Source: Epinephelus fuscoguttatus (taxonomy: Eukaryota; Chordata; Actinopteri; Perciformes; Serranidae). From it: a stretch of DNA of 64,000 nucleotides. Below, piece after piece: positions 44,150 to 57,224 of the stretch (its first letter is position 1; each line of letters begins with the position of its first letter). The stretch covers positions 2,374,720-2,438,719 of the forward strand of contig NC_064774.1 of NCBI RefSeq assembly GCF_011397635.1. Direction: 5' to 3'. Both the position numbers and the translations under genes were made by a program. The notes beneath the pieces were generated by a model, which was not told the origin of the DNA, did no database searches, and worked only from the letters and a program-made list of their open reading frames with translations.

Positions 44150-45640
44150 TAGTTCAAGAAGACTAAGATTGTAAGTTCTGGGGGGATCAGACAACAAACT
44201 TATTGAGCCCCTCTCACAGACTGTCAAATCTTAACTAAATAAGAATAATGTCAACAGAATAGAATCCACAATCGAAACCATACGGAAAATAATACAAGTA
44301 TATACATAAAGATAAAGAAATAAGCAAAACTCCAGTGCAGATGTGCAAATGATGACATCTGCATAGTATCTTGAATAAGTTGAAGCTGTCTTGTCAGGAC
44401 CATTACACATTGTCATTTACAAAAAACATTTACAAAAAGGATAAGAGGTCAAAATCCTCATTGAGGCCAGGAAAGCTGGTGGCCTTAAGGGCATGGATCC
44501 AATATGCCTCTCTTTGCTTGAGGCGTTTGACTTTATCCCCACCCCTGGCACCCAAGCTAATGACCTCAATACCTGACACTCTTAGGGATAAGTCATTTCA
44601 ATGTTGTGCTTCCATGTAATGTCTGGCCATAGGATAATTCAAATTTCCAGTCCGAATGGCGTACCTGTGTTCAGCCACTCTGCCCCTCAGTCTTCTTTTA
44701 GTAAGGCCGACATGGAAACAGCCACAAATACACTCAAGTACACAACATGGGTAGTGTTACAATTAATAAAACTTGAAATAGAATAGATTTTATTACTAAA
44801 CACACCCCTAAAGTGTCTGTTTTCACCATGTTTTCACAGTATTTACAGTTCCCACAGTGAAAATTGCCCTTGGGTCGACAAAGCCAGGTGTCTGCTTTGT
44901 TAGCAGGAAGATAACTCCTTACTAGTTTATCCTTGATTGTAGGGGCCCTTCTAAAGCTGATACTTGGCAGTTCAGGGAATATCTCCTGTAAAGATGGATC
45001 ACTCTCAATGATATCCCAGTTTTTCTTTATAATGTGTTTGATCTGGACAGCTTCTTTATTGTAGCGTGTGACAAAGTAGGGTTTCTGAACTTGCTCTTGT
45101 TTAGGCTTAGGGCTGAGCAATTTGCTCCTCCCCAGTGACAAAGCCCTATTGTGAGCCTGAGTAAGAAGCTGGGATTTATACCCTCTCTGTCTAAAACACT
45201 GCTACATGTCCATGGATAGATTTAGAAAATCCTCATCAGAATCACATATACGTCTGAGTCTTTGGGTTTGTCCATAAGGGATATTCTTAATGAGCCATGG
45301 AGGGTGAAAGCTGTCTGCATGTAATACAGTATTTCGATCGGTTCTCCTTCTAAAGATGGAGGTGTGCAAACATCCTTGGTCATTCTTTTAGGTCCAAAAA
45401 GTTAATGACTTTTAGGTCATATTCTAAGCTCAGCTTCAGGTTTTTATTTAAAGTGTTCACATAGGTATGAAAGTCCAAAAGCTCTTTTTCTGACCCAGAA
45501 AAGAATACTCTCTATGATCCACTCTCTTTTTTAGGGTCTCATGTACCCACGCAGATCTCTGTTTATCTGCTGACAGCCCTCAACCAGAGTGTAGGGGAAA
45601 TACCTCTTTGAGAATATTTGCACTCGTAATAAATTTTGGG
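44150..45640 (-). mobile_element. Penelope-like retroelement, RT C-terminus plus GIY-YIG endonuclease, degenerate
   Basis: Reading from 45,640 down, the minus strand gives LLDFHTYVNTLNKNLKLSLE, then RRRTDRNTVLHADSFHPPWL and QTQRLRRICDSDEDFLNL. These match the Penelope-type pattern 'KPTDRNTLLH..SFHP.... RLRR.CSD..DF'. Next comes IIKKNWDIIESDPSLQEIFP and GNFHCGNCKYCENM. Finally THVVYLCICGCFHVGLTKRR and GRVAEHRYAIRTGN form the GIY-YIG nuclease region. At least two frameshifts and a stop break the frame, so it is dead. GIY-YIG-bearing Penelope-like elements are well known in fish. Confidence 0.75.
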
Positions 45641-45649
45641 GCACCACCC

Positions 45650-47640
45650 TCCTAATGAGGGAAGCGACTAATCAAATTAATAACTCCGTAAGTCACTTAT
45701 TAATTCGTCAGCACGCTTGTCAATAATGAATCAATCTCAATATCTGTGTATAAATACACAGACAATGACTTGACTGAATAAATGAATAGCAACTGATAAT
45801 TATATGACACAAAATTAACAGAATATAAATGGAATGAAATGAGAAGTAACACTTGTGTGAGTTATTTAGTTTGGTGATAGTGGGACAGGGTATGTTAAGA
45901 TATATTATAAATTGTGGACGCAGGGATGCACAAAACCATTCACCTAATGAAACCTAAATTAAATCAGGATAATTAACTAAGCCTCCTGCTCGACCTCACT
46001 CTTCACCGCACAGCGGCTCACTCAAGTTATGGAAGTTCTTTGCCTACTTTTTAGCAGCGGGGATCAAAGGCGAAGCTCCTCTTGGGGCCCCGGACTGTGG
46101 CTCCGTAGCTCCCGGATTTTCCAGCAGAATGAAACAGGCTGTCTCACAGCAGTGTGGGAGCGGTTGAGTCTGCAATGTCCCTTGGGTACCCCAGGCTGGT
46201 CGCTTTACGCTGCAGAAAGCCTTTGGGATTGGCACGAGGACCACTGTGGCAAGTGGCTGGCAGCTGAAATTGGATTTTGCAACTTATCAATCTTTTGTTT
46301 TACAGGGTTAAAGCAAAGTATTATTCAGATAAAAACATGATTATGCACATGTACAAGTTAGGACATGGCAAAACAACCAACAAAGAGGAATAAAATGAAT
46401 AATCTCACTTCCAATGGACATTTCAATTTTGTCACACAGAAACATTTGGTAAGAGAGGGGATGGCGTGGCCCCCCTTGGGTCACAGGAAGGGACAGGATG
46501 TTGTGAAAAAGGGAGGCATTGTCTTATCCTAGCAGGGCTGTTAATCAAGGCGTTGCCTCAGGGTGGAGGAGGGGACCCTTTTATAAGTTAATGACTTAAA
46601 AGCATTTGAAGCACCTCAAATGAACTCTCTATCCCCCTTTTGATGCCAGGATGTCTGGAGGACGCATCCCTCCTGACCGAAGGAAGCTTGGGGGCAGGGA
46701 AATAAACATTTGACCCTGCTGGTGGATTTCCCATTGTCTTATTTACTGGTAGTCCAGAATCTGGAGAGTTGAGAAAAGTTATGCTCCTACAAGAGCTACA
46801 CACAGTACCCTCTGCCTCAACATTTCGAAACTAGCTACTAATTACTGTGATGATGTGTAATTAAAACTACACCAAAAAACAGTAGATTGATAACATGGGA
46901 AGGTTCGTGTAAGGAGGTGATGGGGTGGTTACCTGGCAACAATAAAAAGGCACATCAAGTGTTTTGTTTTACTAGCGGCATCAGTTTAAAAAACAACAAA
47001 GGCAATGCAGTGTGCCTCAAGTTTTGCAACTCATTGTTCCAGGGCTATAGATATTCAGCAGATATTCAGAGTAGTTTCGTCATCATCCAACTGAACGGCA
47101 AAAAATACTCAGTCTTTACTTATTTTATGTGTAGTGATACCTACATGTATTTTAAGTCTTGGCCTCCATTGAATATTTAGAATTATTTTCAGTGCTTCTG
47201 CATCTTCTGTTACAAGATAATTGGCTATTGTTTACATTTCACATCAATGATTTTTATTGTCTGCAGGGGCGCCACCAGGGATTTGGGGCCTCTAACAGAT
47301 TTCACATTGGGCCCCACCACCACAGGCCACAGGAACCCTGCACAAATTCTACAACGACACCAGAACCCAATCAACCTCTTCAACGCTTTAAATGACTACC
47401 TTTGCAATATTATAGTTTTACTTCACTACATTTATTTGGCACTGAAAGTTACTTGTGATTATTTTAAAATATACATATAGGCTACATATAAAGATCCAGC
47501 TCACTGATGCAACCACATGTATCTCTTCGGTGTCAGGTCTGAGAAATGCATGAGTGTTGGGTCTATTGCTCACTGAGTTTATAAAGTCTGTTCATTTTTC
47601 TAACCTCAGTGTTTAAACTCACTGCACCCAAACACACTCA
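45650..47640. other. Gene-free stretch; hAT-like end at about 47,264
   Basis: No splice-consistent exon is seen. At 47,264 caggggcgccaccagggatt matches the CAGGGGC-type terminal repeats of hAT elements, suggesting a hAT MITE that extends right. An ORF at 46,588-46,803 (minus) has no motifs. From about 47,500 the DNA becomes homologous to the lectin 3' flank. Confidence 0.35.
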
Positions 47641-48153
47641 TTTTCACATGCATATACTGTCGTATAGGAGAGTCTTGTTGCAGCAAAAGCACGCTGAGGA
47701 GGACAAAACTGCAGATTTCAGTAAGGAAAGGATTTAGCTGTTTTCTTTTTGCTGACAGAAAACCATTAAACTATGTTTGGATCAGCCCGGAGGATCGAGA
47801 CATCTCTGATAAAAACAAGAGACAAAACACAGACCAGTTTGTTTGGATGCTTGAGCCTTTAATTTTGCATAAGACAAGAAAGAAGAGTTTACTTTGCAGA
47901 ATATATGTAGATTTGTGCTAAAAGCATTCTTTTCATAACACATTCAGTCTGCTGTCATTAAAGGCACAAGGCCTCAGAGACAGTCCAGCTCCTGTTTATG
48001 TCACTTGTCGCTTCATTCCTTCAGTAGCGTTACAGCGATAGCAAAGACAAACTCAGCTCACATGTGAGACTGAGGGTGTAAAGAAAGATGTATATGAAAG
48101 CATGCGCACAACACAAGTGTTTGTGCTTTTAATGGGTTCTTCATGTCTCTGTG
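47640..48153 (-). other. Conserved 3' flank / 3'UTR of lectin B
   Basis: Nearly the same as 15,720-16,277 behind lectin A and related to 29,050-29,620 behind lectin D, including the candidate ATTAAA poly(A) motifs on the minus strand. Confidence 0.55.
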
Positions 48154-51100
48154 TCAGACCGGGAGTATTCTTCTGTTTCTGACACAGACAGACGGTAACT
48201 TGTGGGAGCATTGGAGGTCATCCCAGCACTTCTGATCTGCAAGCAAAAAAGAAAAGAAAAGAGTTTGTTGAGTCAGTGAATGTGACACAAACAAAGACCT
48301 CAGACTGTTGATGTGATCAGTGACTCCTAACTGATATATTTAGGTGACACAACACTACGGTCACTGATAAGATACAAATCATTGTCAAAACATAAATGGT
48401 GTAATACTGTGAACTGCTAACCACCAGCTGATCTGATAAAACCAAAGAATATCTGACTCAGCAAAACGTTCTTTGCTCAAGACATTTATGTCTGAGCTGT
48501 TTGTCTGAAATTCATCATGAATAATTTTAACAATAAAAACTGAACTTTATTAATTGGAGAGGGCTGTTGTCAGTCAAAGAAAATCTGTCTTCACTTTTCT
48601 TCACTAAGCCATGCATGTTGCTGTTTTCTTTTATTATAAACTGTAGAAAGAATGGACGTGGCTACATTGACGTCACCCATTTGTTTGTGGTTTTGAAGCC
48701 TCAGATTCGGCATATCAGCCGTCACCATCTTGGTTTTTTGGAGCCAGAGGTGAACATAGTTGGGCAAGAGGCTGGTGCTGTGTGAGTGAGGGGTACGTGG
48801 ATCTGACTGAGAGGCCGAGGACGCCGTCAGCATACAGTCTGTCACTCAAAGCAGCCCGCCCTTAATAATGTGTAACTTTAAGCCTTAATAAAATGTAAAC
48901 AGGTGAGTAATAAAAATCCCCCCACATACAGCTGTCATGAAGTGGAAATGAAGCTATAGAAACCAAAGCCCTTGTTTGAACCAGGAGGTAAACATACGTA
49001 TCTCTGCTGTAAAGTTGAGCATTTTAACATGGGGGTCTATGGGGATTGACTGGCTTCTGGAGCCGGCCTCAAGTGGCTGTTCAAAGAACTGCAGTTACTG
49101 GCACTTCTATGCTGGCTTCATTTTTCGTTGCTGCTTGCCTTTTACTCAGCTGTCCAACCATAGTAGATGGTGGAGCAGGGAAATTACTACAAAGACCAAC
49201 ATCATATCCTACCAGTACAAGTGCTGAACAGCAACAACAGTGAAGGAGAGATCATTTCTGCTGCCCACATAGATGGGCAGGTCTGTCCTCTCTCTCTATT
49301 TGCTTCAGCCCTGACTCTGTCCATAGCAGAACAGATACTCAGTATCATAGCAACCAAAGTGTGCAACTGAAACAACGCTATGCCTCCGAAGTGTCTGGCA
49401 CTTCCAACTGGGTGTTGTCAGAAAAGCACCTTCAGTTGGGAAACTAGATTTATTGCCTCGTAGTTGTATGCCTGTGCTATTCATTCAAGTTGTATTCATA
49501 GTTTACATCCATGCCTGTGGGAACATGGATGCTTCACACATATCTCGGAAGATCTATACAATCAGCACAGTTTCAGGATGGGCACCCAGAATTTGTGTCA
49601 CCAATTCAGTATCTGACCAAATGTCTCCCCTTCGAGGATATGACGTTAAAAATGGCCAGAAAAGTGGCACAATGACCTTTACCTTTGACCACCAAAATGT
49701 AATTGCTTCATCGTTCAGTCTAAGTGGTCTTTTGTGACAATTTTGTTGTCCTTGAGATATTGCATTCAGAAAAATGGGACAGATGGCCAGACAGACGAAC
49801 AACACTGCTTTGGTCAACACACAGTCTTATGACAGTAACACCAGTGACCATCCGCCCAATGGGAATTTGATGGGACAAGAGCACATCAACCAACTGACCA
49901 GAAGATGTCAGCACGATATATTTCTGAGTTCACTCACTGTATTCCTTCCTATTTTATCATTAGCATCACTGCTACAATCAGCACTATGCTGTCTTACCTG
50001 AGAAATTCATCTGTATACAACTCTGCCTGCCGCCATAGTTATTAGGCTCTTGATGACACCAGTTTTGGTAGTTGAAAGATGTGCCATCACTCCATAACCA
50101 TTGACCATCCTGGAAGAAAGTGTATCACAGAACATTACATCAAATTAAAGGAGAAAATGTGAAAATAGTTGTTTTTGTTTTTTTTTTAGAAAAACAAGAG
50201 AGTTAAAAATGATGATATGAATATAAATAAAAATATAAATACATATGTATTTATATATGTGTGTATATATGTGTGTGTGTGTGTGTAATATGATGTAATG
50301 AAACTACGTAGTACAATATAGTATACATTATAACAATAGTCTATGTAGTATAGCACAGCAATATCACATAAAATATAGTGCGAGTCTAGTATCATGTAGT
50401 GTGTAATGAAAAAGTTAATTGTATAATTCATCATTAAATAATTATCATATGTATTTGGTGTGCAATATTTCCAAGTTGTGCAATGATGAATAAAATACCT
50501 CTACTGCATCAGAGCCTCCAATCCATGTCGGTTTTTTCGAATTCGTGGCTCTGAAAATCACATCCTGAATGGCCTGATACTCCTCGATGTTGTGAACAGA
50601 CGCAAGGTTTCCACCCAGGGACTGACAGTTTTTCTACAGTGGAGACAAACAGAGAGACAGACGGACAGAGAGGAGTTGTCAAGGAAAGTAAGAATGAAGA
50701 CCCCAGGTCACCAAATGTCCATGTGTATGCAAACAAAATGAGCTTGTTGTAAAAGCCTCCTGAGTCAAAGTCACCAACATTACCTCAGCACTAGTCCAGG
50801 TCATACATGTTGGAATGTAGCGGTAACAATGACCTCTGCACTTAGACCAGCCCGAGGGACAAACCACGGACGACCTTGGTAGCGTGGGACACGGTTTTGG
50901 TTTAAAGCACGGTCTTGGCTTGAAGCACGGTCTTGGCTTAACGCACGGTCTTGGCTTGAAGCACGGTCTTGGCTTGCACCACGGTTTTGGCTTGAACCAC
51001 GGTTTTAGCAGGAACCACCTCTTGACCAGGTGACTCTCTGTGGAGAACCATTAGAGTTTGGTTAATGTGGGGTCTCCAGGGAAAGTCTCCATACTATATT

Positions 51101-51671
51101 AAATAGATTCATTTTGATGGCACGAAGAAGCCACAACATGACATTACATTACATGACACAACATAAATATAATATACGTGAGTTAACATAACACAATATT
51201 ACGTAACAAGACAAAATAACAATACATCATCAATTCATATATATGTAATATAATATACAACATAAACATAAAAAATTGCAACAGAATACAAACATTGGAA
51301 TACATAACATAGCCCTATATAAGTAATAAAAAGCAATATAACGTAATAGGATATAAAATAAGATAAAGTTACATTAGCATCTGACAGAAAGCTTTTATCA
51401 GGAGAAACTGCTCATTGACATTAAACACAGGTGAAGTCATCACAGCAGAGCATCATAACAACCACATTCTGCTGAAGTGAAAATCTTAAAGCCACTCACC
51501 TGTTTCATTTTGGGGAGTTTCCTCTGGAGGAGCTGGAAAGTTTGACACTGCAGTTATTGACTTGGACTGTTTGTGTTTATTAACATGTGTACCGTATGTA
51601 TTATACTCACCAGCAGCTCTGGTCAGAACCATCATGGCACAAACAAGTGCAGACACAATCAGCATCTTCAT
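48154..51671 (-). CDS. Lectin B: secreted ladderlectin-like C-type lectin with Lys-Pro-Arg-Pro-Cys repeat linker
   Basis: Six coding exons in transcription order: 51,611-51,671 (signal MKMLIVSALVCAMMVLTRAA), 51,500-51,547 (VSNFPAPPEETPQNET), 50,784-51,037, 50,499-50,633, 49,998-50,109 and 48,154-48,236. Splice sites and phases match lectins A and D. The product is 230 residues. After ESHLVKRW exon 3 encodes hexad repeats of the type KPRPCF, then the lectin domain: CPSGWSKCRGHCYRYIP, KNCQSLGGNLASVHNIEEYQ, TWIGGSDAVE, EPN loop (CHQEPNNYGG), CWDDLQC, PSVCVRNR and a short extra tail RILPV. EPN predicts mannose-type binding; WND is WDD. Six cysteines in the linker plus SKC and PTC are additional to the normal set and suggest disulfide-linked multimers (inference). 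It is probably regulated by the TATA box at 51,894. Confidence 0.86.
50890..51015 (-). repeat. 18-bp coding minisatellite in lectin B exon 3
   Basis: About six to seven units of gtgcttcaagccaagacc encode KPWF, KPKPWC, KPRPCF, KPRPCV, KPRPCF, KPRPCF and KPKPCP in the lectin frame. The same 18-bp periodicity and register occur in lectin A with different residues, so the arrays are homologous. Lectin D lacks the array: its exon 3 is 144 bp shorter. Confidence 0.85.
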
Positions 51672-51893
51672 GGTGACGATGACTACGAGAGACAGACGTG
51701 TTAGTGAGACTTGTTTAGGGAACAGCTGTACTGACTGTCAGTCCTGTGAATAAAAGTCAGAAGATGATAAAGTTTGGTGCAAACCTGCTGCAGCACTTTC
51801 TTCTCTTCTTCTCTTCTTCTCTTCTTCTCTTTGGAGTGTCTGTAGCTTCAGCGGACCCTGTGAGGATGTGCGGATGAAGATGATGACCAGTTC

Positions 51894-51900
51894 TTATATA
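51894..51900 (-). promoter_or_regulatory. TATA box of lectin B
   Basis: TATATAA on the minus strand (context gcacagTATATAAgaactgg), identical in context to lectin A. The first non-coding exon contains the purine microsatellite (51,798-51,832). Confidence 0.7.
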
Positions 51901-53914
51901 CTGTGCAGACAAAGGTTGAAATATTTACCAAAGATGTTGTCTTAATAAATGTCAGTCCTTCCTTGGAAATTCTCTCAATGCTTCAGTGCAAAGCCGTGTA
52001 ACAGATACAAAACAATCAAACAAGTCAGCCATATCAAGACACGCCATGATACCACAAAGTGTCAGGGCCATATCCAAGGCTTATTACTGGTTTAGTGGAA
52101 CAGCTGTAAAATAACTCACAGGACACAATGACAGTATCATCATATGTCAAATTTACATTCAAACGTAATGCAAATTTTAACTGAATGTCCAAAAACAGCA
52201 ACAGAAAATACAAATTAATGTCTGTTTCCATCCATTAGTGTTGTGTGAATATAAGAAGTTGGTTAGTTTGACTCACAGGATGTAGACTGTGGTTATCAGC
52301 CTGCCATTAGCTGCCTATTTCAGACAGAGTTCACCTCACATTCTATTTGTGTGTTCAGAATCAACCTCCGAGCTAACAACCTGCTTGCTAGTGATGGTCA
52401 AATGAAGCCTCGTGAAGCATTGTCTTTATATTCTGAGTCCAATAGATGGCGCCCTCTTCACAAAGGGTTGAAAGCACACTGACCTGCAGTGTGAAGTCAT
52501 CAAATACCGCTGCTTTGTCTGCGATTTTGGCGTCAGAAACCAAAAGCTACCTTTCATGGAGGTATGATATTCTGCCCGGTGGCCGGATGGCACCTACTGT
52601 ATCATGACAGTATGATATGCGGCCAGACAATATCGGTTCATAATGCAGCTGGATACCACATGGGTATGATACACCATTGGGAAAGTCTCTATAGGGTGGG
52701 TCAAACAAACCCCGGACTTTGACCCAGAAGGCCGGTGTTTGCTTCCTACAGAGCCATGCTTCCTACTGTTTTTTCCTAAACCTTTTCCCCACTCTGATAC
52801 ATCAAAAGCACCAACGGATACGTAGCACTTAATATGTAGATGTGAAAGTCCACTGACAAACATCATATGTGACGATTTGGGATGAGGACGTGTTGGACTT
52901 GCCATCCCTTGAACTTTTTCTTTAAACCAAGAGCGCCTCTCGTGGGCACCAAGACAATTGTGATTTGAAGACATGGAAACAAGCCAGAGCATTTTCTTTC
53001 CCTATAGCAGAATGATAATCTGTGATTCCAGATCTTTCTCTAGTGCTGACACATACAGTGCTGTGGAGATAGGTGTAGCTACGTGAGACTGCTGCATGGG
53101 AGACAGGTCTGTGTTTTCTGATGGAGCTGGTAAAGTTGATGGTTGTGGTTTGTGAGGTAGATTGGGTTGTCAGCATCTACAAGTCACAGAGTAAAGGGAT
53201 CAATCCTCACCTCCTTCTTTGCAGATGTTTAAGTGTCCTGAACAAGACACTGAACCCCTGCTGAGGAAGAAAAGATAGAGAGAATAAGTGACGGTGGATA
53301 CATGTACATAATATTCCTTTATTTGCCCTTATTCCACGAAGATACAATATTCCTACGAAGACTGTTTACTTGACTGATAAAACTGATCATCCTGCTAATA
53401 TTCCTGTTTACATGCAGCCATGCTCACTCTGATTAACATGTCCTCATCACGTGCCTTTATCAGAGAGGTGATGCCAGTTGATGCACTGACCAGGTATAAA
53501 TCTAATAACTCATCACAGATGGTTAGTCCACCATCAACTGGAGTGGAGTGAATTGATTTATGTGCAAAAGTCAAGAGGATGAAAAGGAGGCTGTCACTGT
53601 TGCTTGGCGGAATACACCACAGCCCCTGTAGACCAGACCAGGAAACCCTGCCTACTAACGGTGTGGAAACTGTTTTCAGTTTTCTCATTTTTTCCCTTCT
53701 CTCTTTCGTGTACGGTGGCTGTTCAAGAGTGATGCCATGCGTGAATATCTGCCCCGTTGACCACTGGTAACACTACTCATTCCATCATCGGTAAAGAGAC
53801 ATGAACCTTTTCCTCTCAACATAGGTGCTTTAAGTCTCCAGCATATTCTCGAAGTGATATCTAGAGGGTTACTCAGCCAGCCAAAGTAATATCCAGGAAG
53901 TACCCGTCCCTCCA

Positions 53915-55000
53915 TAACAATGTACTTTAAAGATATTTTATGATTGATGGATAGAGCTGGTCTTTGGTTTTTGAACATCTACGCTCAGGCTGACACTGAG
54001 AAGGAAGAAGAGAAGATAATCCACCAGCAAGTTTGCTTCCCTTTATCTCTCTCTTTACCTCTTTTTATGCCTCTGCACTGGCAGTGGCCCTGGACAGAGG
54101 CATAATGTTTTTGGGTTGTCCATGTGTCCATACGTAAGTTCGTCTGTCCATTCTTGTGAACACAATATCTCAAGAACGCCTCAAGGGAATTTCCTCAAAT
54201 TTGGAACAAACGTACACTTGGACTTGAGGGTGAACTGATTGATTTTGGTGGTTAAAGGTCAAAGGTCAAGGTCACTGTGACCTTCTTCATCTTACTCTTG
54301 TGAACACAATATCTCAAGAACACCTTGAGGTAATTACCTCAAATTTGGGTCTGCTGATAGTGCCCTCGGCTCATCAGTCAGCTCCACCCCTTGCTCCTCA
54401 ACAGAACCGGCTTCTTGGCCAAACGTGGTCATTAATTATCTTTACAGTTAATGGTAAAAAGTGACAGTGAAGAGTGCAGCGTTTTACACAAAGGTCAACA
54501 TTTTTCAACTCTGCAACCAGAAACAAAACCAAGACATGCATCACTGAGTCAGGAATGATGAAGTTGCTCAGGGCCTCATCATGCTGCTGCTGTCTGTAGT
54601 GGAGTGTAAATACACCGCACTCCCGAGTCTCATTGCAGCACTGGCCTCAGGAAAAAAAAAATGCTTTGGATGACACACAACTCTGCCAAGTAGTTCATCC
54701 AGAGATAACATGAAGATTTTTTTTTCTCATCGACCAATCAGCTGGTTGAAAAAAAAAGCAGAATTTCATTTGTCCAGAATTTTCTTTAATTGACTGCAGC
54801 CCACAAATATACTGATGATTCTTTTTACACTTTCCAAGTAATAAATATAACTTTTATAATAAAAATTATTTATAAAGAATTTCTGACAACAGCTCAGACA
54901 TAACTGTCTTGAGCAAAGGATGTCTTTCTTTCCAGAAACTACATTCAGTTAATCAGTGCAGTTTGGTTGCTGATTTGGCTGCTTATCAACACCATCAACA
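53915..55000 (+). pseudogene. Ghost lectin locus on the opposite strand (copy 2)
   Basis: Same composition as the copy at 26,700-27,700: TATA-less promoter and first non-coding exon (53,930-54,060), repeat R2, then inverted exon 5-6 intron sequence (about 54,450-54,950). It keeps about 90 bp near 54,520-54,610 that copy 1 has lost. Confidence 0.6.
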
Positions 55001-57224
55001 GTTGAAGCAACAGCACATAGTTGAAGGCAATAAATCCCTGACTGCCTGAGTGCTGCAGTGTGCACCAGAATCCATATTTTGCCTGAGAATAATCATGTTT
55101 TTACATTTTTTTAGTATCAAAGTAGTCATAGTTGTAATTCAACATACGTAATGTTGCCAAGTTGCCAAAATTTAAGCAAATATAGTCTAAACTAAAGTTA
55201 TATCCTACAGCTATCTCATCACCACTCCATGCAACAGAAGACTTCCTGTTTACATCCACCAAACCATCACGTGCACTGTAGTTCCACAACTTGGATCATG
55301 GTTATATTCACTAAATAGTATTACGCTATAGAGTAATGTTACGAGTGACAAAATCCGTTCATATAAACTTTCATCATGTTGTATCATCTATATATTTTTT
55401 AACAGTAGGAAAGTTCTTTTATTCCTGGAACGCTGACATGGTTCCAAATGGCTCACCAGTCATGTTTCCATAAACCTATTTTTACTTGCATTTTGAAGTA
55501 TCGCATTAGAACGTATGGAAATAGCGAAATGCGATAAAACTTCCTCAGTTGCACAAAAAAGTTTTTACACTCGTGCGACGTGGTTTTTGTCCTACTTGAA
55601 AAAGAGTTCATGTGAAGTGACCCTATGGGGATGAATAAAGTTATTCTTCTTCTGTGGAAGTGTTCAGAGGCTTCCAGGTGCAGATGTGCGTAGACTCACA
55701 AGTCAGTCTTTAGACACTTTGCTTGACTAAAGACTGAAGTCTCTCTCCCTGATTTTGTGTTTGGATGGGTGGATACAATTTCAGAGTTTAAAAAAACTCC
55801 CTACATTGCAGAATCAATAGTAAATCCGCAGGGCAGTCCTTCGGTGCCTCGCTGAACTCTTGTCCTCGTAAACATAGTCCGACAGCGTTAAAAGTTTTAA
55901 ACGAAGAAAAGGGGGAGCGCACATTTCTGGGAGGGCGTGTCCTTTTCAAAAATGCAAGAGGCGTTGCTTTGTTGCTGGCCGTTTTCTCCGGTGTGTTAAA
56001 CACACTTTAGAAAGGAGTGTCTGCAGACTATCTGAAGACGGAGATCTCTGATTGTCTGGTGGCGAGACTAAGATGTGCGTAACTGTGTCGATGTGCAGGG
56101 TGTGGCTAGTGAAGGGTTTTTATGTTATTTACTCTGTGCAAATACTTTTTAAGGATGTTGTCTTAATAAGTCTCCTCTCTTGTCTGAAAATTCTTTCAAA
56201 TCTTCCGAGCAAAGCCAGGGAACAGATCCAAAACAATCGAACAAGTGAGCCACGTGTCACGAGATTACCACCATCATACCACTAAGTGTAGTGTGAGGGC
56301 CATATCCAAGGCTCATTATTGGTTTAGTGGAACAGATGTAAAATAACTCACAGGACACAATGACAGTATCATCATATGTCAAATTTACATTCAAACATAG
56401 TGCAAATTTTAACTGAACGTCCAAAAAACAGCAACAGAAAATACAAATTAATGTCTGTTTCCATCCATTAGTGTTGTGTGAATATAAGAAGTTGGTTAGT
56501 TTGACTCACAGGATGTAGACTGTGATTATCAGCCTGCCATTAGCTGCCTATTTCAGACACAATTCACCTCATATTCTATTTGTGTTACCGTGTTCAAAAT
56601 CCCCATCACTACATGAAACAACAACAACCTCCAAGCTAACAACCTACACACTAGTGATGGCCAAATGAAGTCTCAAGAACCATTTTCTTTATTTTCTGAG
56701 CCCACTGGATGGCGCCCTCTGCAACCAAGGGTTGAAAGCACACTGAACTGCAATCTGAAGTCATCAACGTCATCAGAAACCAAAAGCTACCTTTCATGGA
56801 GGTATGATATTCTGCCCGGTGGCCGGATGGCACCTATCATGACAGTATGATATGCGGCCGGACAATATCAGTTCATAACGTGGCTGGACACCACATGGGT
56901 ATCATACACCATTGCACTGTTGCTTGGTGGAATACACCACAGCCCCTGCAGACCAGACCAGGAAACCCTGCCCACTAATGGAGTGACACCTGTTTTCAGT
57001 TTTCTCATTTTTTCCCTTCTCTCTTTCGTGTACGGTGGCTGTTCAAGAGTGATGCCATGCGTGAATATCTACCCCGTTGACCACTGGTAACACTACTCAT
57101 TCCATCATCGGTAAAGAGACATGAACCTTTTCCTCTCAACATAGGTGCTTTAAGTCTCCACCATACTCTCTAAGTGATATCTAGAGGGTTACTCAGCCAG
57201 CCAAAGTAATATCCAGGAAGTACC

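Noticed and set aside
50890..51015. CRISPR-like short repeat array
   Set aside because: The 18-bp units are directly adjacent without spacers and form an in-frame coding minisatellite in a vertebrate lectin exon.
53395..53688. 97-residue minus-strand ORF identical to one at 26,192-26,485
   Set aside because: It lies in a duplicated intergenic block that in inverted form is plain upstream DNA of lectin D, and has no protein-like motif.
55101..55289. 62-residue minus-strand ORF conserved in three places (also 27,820-28,008 and 58,411-58,599)
   Set aside because: Its conservation is explained by recent segmental duplication of non-coding DNA; there is no domain, promoter or splice context.
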